A stretch of DNA of 6,596 bases from Actinomycetota bacterium (GTDB lineage Bacteria > Actinomycetota > Actinomycetes > Streptosporangiales > Streptosporangiaceae). Both the position numbers and the translations under genes were made by a program. The DNA is taken from the NCBI GenBank assembly GCA_003140115.1, contig PLIQ01000265.1:1-6596 (forward strand), given 5' to 3'. Shown one piece after another: positions 1 to 6,596 of the stretch. Numbering within the stretch: position 1 is the first letter of the stretch; every line of letters begins with the position of its first letter. Below the pieces are notes generated by a model. That model made no database searches and had not been told where the DNA came from. It was given only the letters and a program-made list of their open reading frames with translations.

Positions 1-506
1 GCCAGCACCACCGGCGGCGCGCCGACGATGGCCCGGGCGATGGCGACCCGCTGCCGCTGCCCGCCCGACAGCTGGGTCGGCCGGGCGCCGGCCCGGTGCT
101 CCAGCCCGACCCTGGCCAGCGCGTCCGCCGCCAGCCGCCGCCGGTCGCCGCGTGGCACGCCGGCATAGAGCAGGCCGTCGGCGACGTTGCCCAGCACGGT
201 CTGGTGCTCGGCGAGGAAGAACTGCTGGAACACGAACCCGATCCGGGACGCGCGTAGCGCCGACAGCTCCCGGTCCCGCATCCGCGCCGCGTCGACCCCG
301 GTGATGCGTACGCTTCCGCTGGTGGGCTGGTCCAGGGTGCCCATCAGGTGCAGCAGCGTGCTCTTGCCCGACCCCGACGGGCCCGTGACCGCGGCCAGCT
401 CCCCGGCGGTCACCAGCAGGCTCACCTCATCCAGCGCCCGCACCGGCGGCGACCCTGGATACACCTTCGACACCCGCTCCAGCTCAACCACAGGCCCGGC
501 GCTCAT
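1..506 (-). CDS. ABC transporter ATP-binding protein, MacB/LolD-type exporter ATPase (partial, C-terminus cut by the window edge)
   Basis: This is the nucleotide-binding subunit of an ABC exporter; it would hydrolyse ATP at the inner face of the membrane to drive a MacB/FtsX-type permease. I translated 168 codons. Visible motifs are Walker [10 protein letters not shown] at residues 42-50, the Q-loop within [11 protein letters not shown] (about 93-103) and the ABC signature [14 protein letters not shown] at about 146-159. The frame then reads VVL where Walker B begins and leaves the window, so the catalytic Glu and H-loop cannot be seen. An aromatic stretch starting after A-x(2)-T-G-P-S and the short GTLD-x-PTSG segment are typical of the MacB/LolD/FtsE group. 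The ATG at 506-504 overlaps the TGA of the adaptor gene (505-503) as ATGA, so the two are probably translationally coupled. Family is seen in the sequence; the substrate is unknown. The permease should follow to the left, outside the window. Confidence 0.95.
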   Translation of the reverse strand, partial: MSAGPVVELERVSKVYPGSPPVRALDEVSLLVTAGELAAVTGPSGSGKSTLLHLMGTLDQPTSGSVRITGVDAARMRDRELSALRASRIGFVFQQFFLAEHQTVLGNVADGLLYAGVPRGDRRRLAADALARVGLEHRAGARPTQLSGGQRQRVAIARAIVGAPPVVL

Positions 507-1606
507 GTGGCCGGCACCACGACGAGCTGCCCGGGCGTCAGCGCCCCGGACACCTGCACCATCCCATCGGCGTCGTCGAAGATCCCGATCATCACCGGCA
601 CCAGGTGCCGCGTGTTACCCGCGCCGACCACCTCGACCGCGTACCTGCCCGAGGACTGGGCCAGCAGGGCCCCCACCGGCACCCCCAGCGCGCTGCGCGC
701 GGTGGCGGTGGTGATGTTCACCGTAACCGGCGCCTGGTCCAGGGCGCCCGCTGCCTTCGGATCGGTCAGCGTCACCTCCACCGGGATCGTGGTGGTCGCG
801 TCCGGCCCCGACCCGGACGTGGTCGCCACCTCGCCCACCGCCGATACCACGCCCGGCGTCGTCGTCCCGTCCGGCAGCGTGACGGTCACCGTGTCACCCG
901 CCTGCACCTGCGACTGCTGGGAGGCATCCAGCGGGACCGTCACCACGTGCCGGTCCGAGGTCGCGGTCAGCACCGGCCCCGACGCCGGCCCGCCCAGGCT
1001 TCCCGTTACCTGACTGACCCGGATCGCCTCCGGCTCGAATACCACCTGGCCCGGCGGCAGCGACCCCGACGGAGCGGAGATTCCTAGCGCCGACTGCAGC
1101 TTCTGCGCCCCGGCCTTGGTCGCCCAGGAGAAGTAATCCCAGCCCAGCGCGGAAATGTCCGCGCTGTCCGCATCCCCCAGGGTCACCAGGTCATGGTTGA
1201 GCTGAGTCACGTCCGCGCCAGTCACGCCCTCGTCCAGCGTCCGCCACGCCGGGACGCTCCCGTACAGCAGCACCACTGGGGAGCCGTTACCGGTCTTGTA
1301 CAGCGGCTGCCCCTGGCTGATCACCTGCCCGGCCGACGGCATCCAGGTCAGCGTCCCGCCGCCCTGCCCCCGCACCGGGTAGGACCCGGCATACCCCAAC
1401 GTCGCGTTCACCGGCGTTGCCGCCGCGATATCCTGCCTGGTCACCGCCGCCACCGCCGGCGGAGCCGCGCCCTGCCCTCCGGCCCCGGACGAGGCGGCCG
1501 CGGAAAACACCCCCGCCCCCCAGGCGGCCGCCGCACCGGTCGCCAGTATCAGCACCAGGCCCGTGGCCGCCCAGCCGCCCCGGCGGCGCGAAACCGTCCT
1601 GCTCAT
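503..1606 (-). CDS. MacA/HlyD-type efflux adaptor with peptidoglycan-binding domain
   Basis: Membrane-anchored extracytoplasmic adaptor (367 aa) expected to work with the ABC ATPase encoded directly downstream. Residues 1-10 are basic, residues 12-33 form one hydrophobic anchor, and a Gly/Ala/Pro-rich linker follows. Residues about 84-116 ([20 protein letters not shown] and onward) look like half of a biotinyl/lipoyl-like barrel. Residues about 122-176 ([20 protein letters not shown] to QKLQSALG) resemble a PG_binding_1 domain. Residues about 219-367 form a Val/Thr-rich beta-barrel and membrane-proximal region ending in [12 protein letters not shown]. The long coiled-coil hairpin by which Gram-negative MacA reaches TolC is missing, as expected for a cell without an outer membrane. 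The start is ATG 1606, with AGGGGG at 1620-1615 eight bases upstream, inside the end of the lipoprotein gene; the gap to that gene is 3 bp. The exported substrate cannot be inferred. Confidence 0.9.
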   Translation of the reverse strand: MSRTVSRRRGGWAATGLVLILATGAAAAWGAGVFSAAASSGAGGQGAAPPAVAAVTRQDIAAATPVNATLGYAGSYPVRGQGGGTLTWMPSAGQVISQGQPLYKTGNGSPVVLLYGSVPAWRTLDEGVTGADVTQLNHDLVTLGDADSADISALGWDYFSWATKAGAQKLQSALGISAPSGSLPPGQVVFEPEAIRVSQVTGSLGGPASGPVLTATSDRHVVTVPLDASQQSQVQAGDTVTVTLPDGTTTPGVVSAVGEVATTSGSGPDATTTIPVEVTLTDPKAAGALDQAPVTVNITTATARSALGVPVGALLAQSSGRYAVEVVGAGNTRHLVPVMIGIFDDADGMVQVSGALTPGQLVVVPAT

Positions 1607-1609
1607 GAC

Positions 1610-2137
1610 TTATGCCCCCTTGCCGTTGGGGGGCACGAAGCGCCGGCAGGCCTGCTGCGCGGCCTGGAATTGCGGGCTGTTCAAGTCGATCCCGCTGAGG
1701 TTGATGGTGTCATTGCCGCCGGTGCCGACTTGAGGGTCGGGGTATTTCTTGATCCCGTGGTTGCGCATGCACGCGGAGAACTTGAGGGCGTCGGCGTTAC
1801 CCTGCGCCGCCTGGGCCGGGTTCAGGTTCTCCGTGGGCTGCAGCGACTGGCAGGACTGCCGGGCGGCCCGGTAGGTGGGGTTGCTGGGGTCCAGGTCGCT
1901 GCCCGGGCTGGCCTGGATCGGGCCCGCGTCCGGGTAGTCCGTGACCCCGTGCGAGCGCATGCACCGGGCGAAGGCGAGCTGCTGGGATTGCGCCGAACCT
2001 TCCGCGTTCGGGGAACCGGCGGAACGGGCGGATGACGGGCTGCCGCCGCATGCCCCCGTCAGCAGGGCGAGGCCGACCGTGACGGCCTGCAGGGCCGCCC
2101 GCCGCCGGACGCGGGAATGATTCTCGTCGTGAGGCAT
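1610..2137 (-). CDS. Putative secreted lipoprotein with duplicated CMxxHG/YPD motif, function unknown
   Basis: First gene of the leftward operon, 175 aa from ATG 2137. Residues 1-13 are polar then Arg-rich, followed by a hydrophobic stretch ending LALLTGAC (Cys30), which fits a signal peptide with a slightly irregular lipobox. The mature part contains two related units: FARCMRSHGVTDYPD at about 57-70 and FSACMRNHGIKKYPD at about 120-134. Each is followed 37 or 41 residues after its Cys by a second Cys, in an AARQSC or AAQQAC context. Small proteins with this pattern are common in actinobacteria and lack a firm function. Paired disulfides or a metal site using Cys/Met/His are inferences. The start is uncertain: the frame is open to GTG 2197, GTG 2194 and ATG 2173; GGGG at 2204-2201 is well spaced for GTG 2194, while ATG 2137 gives the most normal signal peptide but has no clear ribosome binding site. 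The product may deliver a ligand to, or modulate, the adjacent exporter or sensor kinase. Confidence 0.82.
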   Translation of the reverse strand: MPHDENHSRVRRRAALQAVTVGLALLTGACGGSPSSARSAGSPNAEGSAQSQQLAFARCMRSHGVTDYPDAGPIQASPGSDLDPSNPTYRAARQSCQSLQPTENLNPAQAAQGNADALKFSACMRNHGIKKYPDPQVGTGGNDTINLSGIDLNSPQFQAAQQACRRFVPPNGKGA

Positions 2138-2199
2138 GCTGTCACGCTGCCGGACAGGTTGGGGCCGCGTCATCCCCCGGGCGGGGCAAACCACCACTC

Positions 2200-2212
2200 A
2201 CCCCGCAGGGGT
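2200..2212. promoter_or_regulatory. Dyad element ACCCC-GCA-GGGGT, candidate operator
   Basis: Five-base arms pair perfectly around a three-base centre. The core GCAGGGG is shared with the larger palindrome at 2254-2267, the two centres lying about 54 bp apart, near five helical turns. It lies just upstream of, or overlaps the ribosome binding site of, the lipoprotein gene depending on which start is used. GC-rich DNA yields such short repeats by chance, so the operator role is a guess. Confidence 0.35.
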
Positions 2213-2253
2213 AGCAGCGCTCGGCCGCCTGGTGGCCTACCACCTGGCGGCGA

Positions 2254-2267
2254 CCCCCTGCAGGGGG
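2254..2267. promoter_or_regulatory. Perfect 14-bp palindrome CCCCCTGCAGGGGG, candidate operator
   Basis: The palindrome is perfect over 14 bp and extends to 20 bp (2251-2270) with one mismatched pair at 2253/2268. It sits directly against the inferred -35 position of the kinase promoter, the place where an activator or repressor dimer would bind. No T-run follows on either strand, so it is unlikely to be an intrinsic terminator. The related 2200-2212 dyad supports a two-site arrangement. Confidence 0.45.
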
Positions 2268-2303
2268 ACGACTCGGGCGCGCCAGCGGCCTAATCTGGCG
2301 ATG
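2268..2303 (+). promoter_or_regulatory. Candidate promoter of the kinase-regulator operon
   Basis: A TAATCT hexamer at 2291-2296 fits the actinobacterial TAnnnT -10 pattern. At 17-bp spacing the upstream hexamer is ACGACT (2268-2273), only a partial match to TTGACA, as would suit an activator-dependent promoter. Transcription would begin about six or seven bases after the -10, at or very near the GTG at 2303, which would make the kinase message leaderless. Sequence inspection only. Confidence 0.4.
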
Positions 2304-3676
2304 TGCAAGGGATATCCGGCACCGCCTCGCCGGTGCGGGGCGTCCAGCCGGTTATGCGGATGGCGTGGCGCGGGCTGGCCGGGGTGCTGCTCGGCGCCGA
2401 TCCGTGCCCCCGCGGGGCCTGGCGCTCGGCGGGGCAGCGCCGGATCGCCTACGCGGTACTCGGCGGGGCGACGCTGCTGCTATGCGCGGCTAGCCTGGCC
2501 AGCCTGGCCAGCGGCCCCGCCTGGGCGGGGCCGTGCCCTGGCGCCAAGCCGCGCGAACTGGCGGGGCGGATGGTCGTGCACTGCCTCGGTGCCCACCCGC
2601 TGCTGGGAATACTGGGCGGGCCGATGAACCTGTGGGCGCTGCTGGCCGCGGGGGTGGTTGTGGTGCCGCTGGCGCTGGCGGTCCGGTATCCGCTGCTGGG
2701 CTGGCGGATCGGGTGGCTCGGACTGCTGCTGGTCCCGCTGCTCGGCCTGGACTGGCGGGGCGGCCTGCCGTGGGGTCCGGCGCAGATCCTGGTGCTGCTG
2801 GTGCTGCTGTGCGCAGCCGGGATGCGGCGCGAGCGGGCGATGCTGGGCTGGCTGTGGGCGCTGACCCTGGTCCCGTGGTGGTTCTGGATTGAATGGCGCG
2901 GTCCGGGCGCGGTCATCGCGGTGCTCGGCAGTGTGGCGTCCGGTGCCATGGCGGTCGCGGTGGACAGGGCGGGTGCCGGGCACCAGATCCAGCGTGACCT
3001 GGCTGAGCAGGCCGAGCAGACCGAACTGGAGCGGGCCCGGCGGATCGCGCTGGAGGAGCGCACCCGGATCGCGCGGGAACTGCACGACGTGGTGGCCCAC
3101 CACATGTCACTGATGGCCATCCGGGCAGAAAGCGCCCCGCACCGGCTGGGGGTACTGCCGGATCCGGTGCGCGCCGAGTTCGGCGCGCTGAGCGGGTCAG
3201 CACGCGAGGCCCTGGCGGACATGCGGCGACTGCTCGGCGTGCTGCGCAGCGACCAGCCCACCGGACGCGCCCCGCAGCCAGGGCTAGCGGATCTGCCCGG
3301 GCTGATCGACTCGGCCCGGCAGGCCGGGATGGCCGTGGAACTGATCGCGCCGCCGACCCTGGACCGGGTACCGCGGGGCACTGGCGTGTGTGCCTACCGG
3401 ATTATCCAGGAAGCCCTGTCCAACGCCGGCCGGCACGCGGCCGGAGCCCCGGTTACGGTATCGGTACGCCACGAGGCGGGCACGGTGACGCTCCAGGTGA
3501 CCAACGGCCCCGGGGTTCCCGCCGGGCCGCGCGCGAACGGGCACGGGCCAGGCCACGGGCTGGCCGGGATGCGAGAACGGGCCGAACTGCTGGGCGGCTC
3601 GCTATCGGCCGGGCCGGCGCCCGGCGGCGGGTTCGCGGTATCCGCGGTGCTCCCGCTCAGCGGCTCGCCGTCATGA
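2303..3676 (+). CDS. Sensor histidine kinase, NarL/DesK-like (HisKA_3 and HATPase_c)
   Basis: Membrane sensor kinase (457 aa) that would autophosphorylate on His and pass the phosphate to the regulator encoded next. Hydrophobic segments lie at about 48-70, 111-128, 133-149, 159-172, 178-197 and 202-220, giving five or six membrane helices. The loop at about 71-105 carries two Cys (78, 94). A charged helix (about 224-260) leads to the H-box ARELHDVVAHHMSLM with phosphoacceptor His261. The ATPase domain has the N-box QEALSN (369-374) and the G2 box GHGLAGMRER (417-426). The G1 box reads TNGPG (400-404), with Thr where DxGxG has Asp. The start is uncertain: GTG 2303 suits a leaderless message from TAATCT, while ATG 2354 and ATG 2360 would drop 17 or 19 residues before the first helix; none has a good ribosome binding site. 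Its TGA overlaps the regulator's ATG. It is divergent from the exporter operon, its likely target. Confidence 0.93.
   Translation: MQGISGTASPVRGVQPVMRMAWRGLAGVLLGADPCPRGAWRSAGQRRIAYAVLGGATLLLCAASLASLASGPAWAGPCPGAKPRELAGRMVVHCLGAHPLLGILGGPMNLWALLAAGVVVVPLALAVRYPLLGWRIGWLGLLLVPLLGLDWRGGLPWGPAQILVLLVLLCAAGMRRERAMLGWLWALTLVPWWFWIEWRGPGAVIAVLGSVASGAMAVAVDRAGAGHQIQRDLAEQAEQTELERARRIALEERTRIARELHDVVAHHMSLMAIRAESAPHRLGVLPDPVRAEFGALSGSAREALADMRRLLGVLRSDQPTGRAPQPGLADLPGLIDSARQAGMAVELIAPPTLDRVPRGTGVCAYRIIQEALSNAGRHAAGAPVTVSVRHEAGTVTLQVTNGPGVPAGPRANGHGPGHGLAGMRERAELLGGSLSAGPAPGGGFAVSAVLPLSGSPS
2513..2532 (+). repeat. Perfect inverted repeat inside the kinase gene
   Basis: GGCCCCGCC (2513-2521) and GGCGGGGCC (2524-2532) are exact reverse complements separated by TG, so a very stable stem could form in the message about 210 bases after the kinase start. 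It encodes the end of the first membrane helix and the start of the following loop (GPAWAGP). No U-tract follows, so it is not a standard terminator. A nine-base tandem repeat (AGCCTGGCC twice) precedes it at about 2492-2509. Chance in GC-rich coding sequence is a real alternative. Confidence 0.5.
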
Positions 3677-4401
3677 CCTCCAACGGGCCGTCTCCGGACG
3701 GCCCCTCCACAGACGGCCCCTGCCCAGACGGCAGGGTCATCCGCTGCCTGATCGCCGACGACCAGGCCATGGTCCGGGAGGGCTTCGCCGCCATGCTCGC
3801 GGCCGAACCAGGGATTAAGGTCGCCGGGCAGGCCATCGACGGCGCCGACGCGGTACGCCAGGCCCGGCGGCTGCACCCGGATGTGGTGCTGATGGACGTT
3901 CGGATGCCGGTCATGGACGGGCTGGAAGCAGCCCGCCAGATCCTCACCGCCACGCGCGGGGCGGACAAACCCCGGGTGCTGATGCTGACCACCTTCGACC
4001 TCGACGAATACGTGTATGAGGCACTCCGGGCCGGAGCCAGCGGTTTCCTGCTCAAGGACGCCACCACCGCCGAACTGATCCGCGCTGTACAAGTCGTGGC
4101 CGCCGGCGACGCGCTGCTCGCCCCATCGGTGACCCGACGGCTGATCGCCGACTTCACCCGCACGCCACCCGCCCGCACTCCCTCCCCGGCCGCGCTCGAC
4201 GTCCTGACCAGCCGGGAAACTGAAGTCCTTAAGCTGATCGGCCACGGCATGTCGAACGCCGAGATCAGCGATACCCTCTCGATCGCCGGGGAGACGACCA
4301 AGACCCATGTCAAGCGCATCCTGGCCAAACTCGGCCTCCGGGACCGCGCCCAGGCCGTCGTGACCGCCTACGAATCCGGCCTCGTCACTCCCGGCGCGTA
4401 A
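3673..4401 (+). CDS. Response regulator, NarL/FixJ family (REC plus LuxR-type HTH)
   Basis: Cytoplasmic DNA-binding regulator of 242 aa, the partner of the upstream kinase. The receiver domain spans about 22-145: acidic pocket Asp29/Asp30 (LIADDQ), phosphoacceptor Asp75 (VVLMDVRMP), Thr106 (LMLTTF) and Lys128 (FLLKD), the full set of switch residues. The LuxR-type helix-turn-helix spans about 177-237, beginning LTSRETEVLKLIGHGMSNAE and including the recognition part TTKTHVKRILAKLGL. The ATG at 3673 overlaps the kinase TGA as ATGA, implying coupling. The frame is open further upstream but that part lies within the kinase gene. An unusual extension of about 20 residues before the receiver domain consists of Pro-Asp-Gly pentapeptide repeats. 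The likely targets are the divergent exporter operon and its own promoter, inferred from the arrangement. Confidence 0.95.
   Translation: MTSNGPSPDGPSTDGPCPDGRVIRCLIADDQAMVREGFAAMLAAEPGIKVAGQAIDGADAVRQARRLHPDVVLMDVRMPVMDGLEAARQILTATRGADKPRVLMLTTFDLDEYVYEALRAGASGFLLKDATTAELIRAVQVVAAGDALLAPSVTRRLIADFTRTPPARTPSPAALDVLTSRETEVLKLIGHGMSNAEISDTLSIAGETTKTHVKRILAKLGLRDRAQAVVTAYESGLVTPGA
3685..3704 (+). repeat. Hairpin with UCCG tetraloop at the start of the response-regulator gene
   Basis: GGGCCGTC (3685-3692) and GACGGCCC (3697-3704) are exact reverse complements around TCCG. The RNA would be a C(UCCG)G loop of the highly stable UNCG class, starting 12 bases after the A of the regulator's ATG. The right arm recurs at 3712-3719, so the left arm has two alternative partners. 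A role in tuning translation of the regulator relative to the kinase is inference. Confidence 0.55.
3697..3732 (+). repeat. Three-copy 15-bp-period direct repeat (GACGGC) encoding xxDGP pentapeptides
   Basis: GACGGCCCCT occurs at 3697-3706 and 3712-3721, and GACGGC again at 3727-3732, each 15 bp after the last. The period is five codons, so the protein reads as SPDGP-STDGP-CPDGR at the regulator's N-terminus. This looks like a small in-frame expansion that may vary in copy number between strains. Confidence 0.7.
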
Positions 4402-4408
4402 GGCGTGG

Positions 4409-5077
4409 TCATCGGTGGGCGCCGACCAGGTCGGCGTGGATCCGGACGGCGGGGGCGACGGTACCCGCCTCGTCGGTGAACGGGCCGTAGGGGGTGCCGT
4501 AGACGGGGGTACCCGGTTCCTGGTGCCAGCTGTCGGCCAGCGACCCGGCGTCGACGGCGTCGTAGCCGATCGCGTCCAGGAACGCGGTCGCCGCCGCCTT
4601 GGCCGCCGCGCTGTCGCCCGCGATGGGCAGGGCGCTGCGGTCCTGCGCTCCGTGCGGGCGGGCCAGCGACGCCAGGTGCTTGAAGAAGATGTTGTTGAAC
4701 ACCTTGACCACCTGCGCGTCGGGCCGGTCGCGCTGCAGCAGGCCGCTGCTGGTCAGCGCGCCGGTGTCCAGCTCCGCGATATGCCCGTCGCGCTGCGGGT
4801 AGTAGTTGCCGGTGTCCAGGACGGGCTTGCCGGCCAGCGGCTTGACCGGGAGGTCGCCGAACGCCTTGACCGGGACGCTGACCAGCACCAGGTCGCCCGC
4901 CTCGGCGGCCTGCCCGGCGGTGCCGGGGGTCGCGAGCGGACCGAGTTCGGCGGCCAGCTCGGCCAGGGTCTCCGGACCGCGGGAGTTGCTCACGACGACG
5001 TGATACCCGGCCGCCACGGCAAGCCGGGCCACGGTGCCGCCGATCATGCCACTGCCGATGATGCCTACGGTTGTCAT
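4409..5077 (-). CDS. NADP-binding oxidoreductase, F420-reductase-like (F420_oxidored family)
   Basis: Cytoplasmic Rossmann-fold protein of 222 aa, related to NADPH:F420 oxidoreductases and similar dinucleotide-dependent enzymes. The N-terminus carries the glycine-rich loop GIIGSGMIGG (5-14), and SNSRGP (30-35) lies where NADP-preferring members bind the 2'-phosphate. VLVSVPVKAF (64-73), LDTGNYYPQRDG (87-98) and VVKVFNNI (123-130) are further family-like blocks. Whether it uses F420, or is a family member acting on another substrate, cannot be told from the sequence. It ends only 7 bp from the convergent response regulator. It starts 23 bp after the MFS exporter stop and is very likely co-transcribed with it. 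ATG 5077 is preceded by G-rich stretches at 5084-5080 and 5092-5089, the second better spaced as a ribosome binding site. Confidence 0.9.
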   Translation of the reverse strand: MTTVGIIGSGMIGGTVARLAVAAGYHVVVSNSRGPETLAELAAELGPLATPGTAGQAAEAGDLVLVSVPVKAFGDLPVKPLAGKPVLDTGNYYPQRDGHIAELDTGALTSSGLLQRDRPDAQVVKVFNNIFFKHLASLARPHGAQDRSALPIAGDSAAAKAAATAFLDAIGYDAVDAGSLADSWHQEPGTPVYGTPYGPFTDEAGTVAPAVRIHADLVGAHR

Positions 5078-5100
5078 GACCCCCGCAACCCCGGATCCCG

Positions 5101-6596
<1,496 letters not shown>

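Larger units (their letters stand above)
2138..2302. promoter_or_regulatory. Divergent control region between the lipoprotein-exporter operon and the kinase-regulator operon
   Basis: The stretch between the two divergent starts holds no gene. It contains three inverted repeats (2200-2212, 2231-2244, 2254-2267) and one plausible rightward -10 box. I found no convincing -35/-10 pair for the leftward operon. Since both operons read outward from here, the response regulator encoded to the right is the natural candidate to bind it; that is inference from the arrangement. If the lipoprotein actually starts at GTG 2197 or 2194, the left part of this region is coding. Confidence 0.6.

Noticed and set aside
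187..1087. Long plus-strand open frames opposite the ATPase and adaptor genes
   Set aside because: They are Arg/Pro/Ala/Ser-rich without recognisable domains, lie opposite clearly domain-bearing genes, and are expected in very GC-rich DNA.
2254..2267. The CCCCCTGCAGGGGG palindrome as a transcription terminator
   Set aside because: There is no loop and no T-run on either strand, and it sits between divergent starts, where no transcript is expected to end.
3388..3672. Extension of the response-regulator frame upstream to 3388
   Set aside because: This part lies within the kinase ATPase domain, reads as low-complexity Arg/Gly-rich peptide, and the ATGA overlap at 3673 gives a normal start.

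Overview
The window is 6.6 kb of very GC-rich DNA. Its genes are tightly packed, often with 4-bp ATGA stop/start overlaps, and long spurious open frames run opposite the real genes. This base composition and gene style, together with the families present (a NarL/LuxR two-component pair with a DesK-like kinase, a peptidoglycan-binding MacA-like adaptor without a TolC-docking hairpin, a Cys/His-repeat lipoprotein and an F420-type NADP oxidoreductase), point to an actinobacterium, probably a filamentous high-GC one. I cannot name the species from the sequence.

Layout. Positions 1-2137, minus strand: a probable operon read right to left. It encodes a small exported lipoprotein with an internal duplication (1610-2137), a membrane-anchored periplasmic-adaptor-type protein with a peptidoglycan-binding segment (503-1606), and the ATPase of a MacB/LolD-type ABC exporter (506 down to the left edge, where it is cut before Walker B). 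The matching FtsX/MacB-type permease is expected just outside the window. Positions 2138-2302: a short divergent control region with three dyad-symmetric elements and a plausible -10 box for the rightward genes. Positions 2303-4401, plus strand: a sensor histidine kinase with about five or six membrane segments and its LuxR-type response regulator, overlapping by ATGA. Positions 4409-6596, minus strand: an unrelated-looking pair, a DHA2-family 14-helix MFS drug exporter (its start lies beyond the right edge) followed 23 bp later by an NADP-binding F420-reductase-like oxidoreductase. This pair converges on the response regulator with only 7 bp between the stop codons.

How it fits together. The divergent arrangement and the symmetric elements suggest that the kinase/regulator pair senses an envelope signal and controls the lipoprotein-adaptor-ABC operon, a common actinobacterial arrangement for antimicrobial or envelope-stress efflux. 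The right-hand pair combines a drug/proton exporter with a redox enzyme and would be controlled by a promoter and possibly a regulator outside the window. All genes belong to recognisable families. The least understood parts are the duplicated Cys/Met/His lipoprotein, the adaptor whose hairpin is replaced by a cell-wall-binding segment, the dyads in the divergent promoter region, and a strong UNCG-type hairpin at the very start of the regulator gene. No rRNA, tRNA, CRISPR array, insertion sequence or clear intrinsic terminator was seen.
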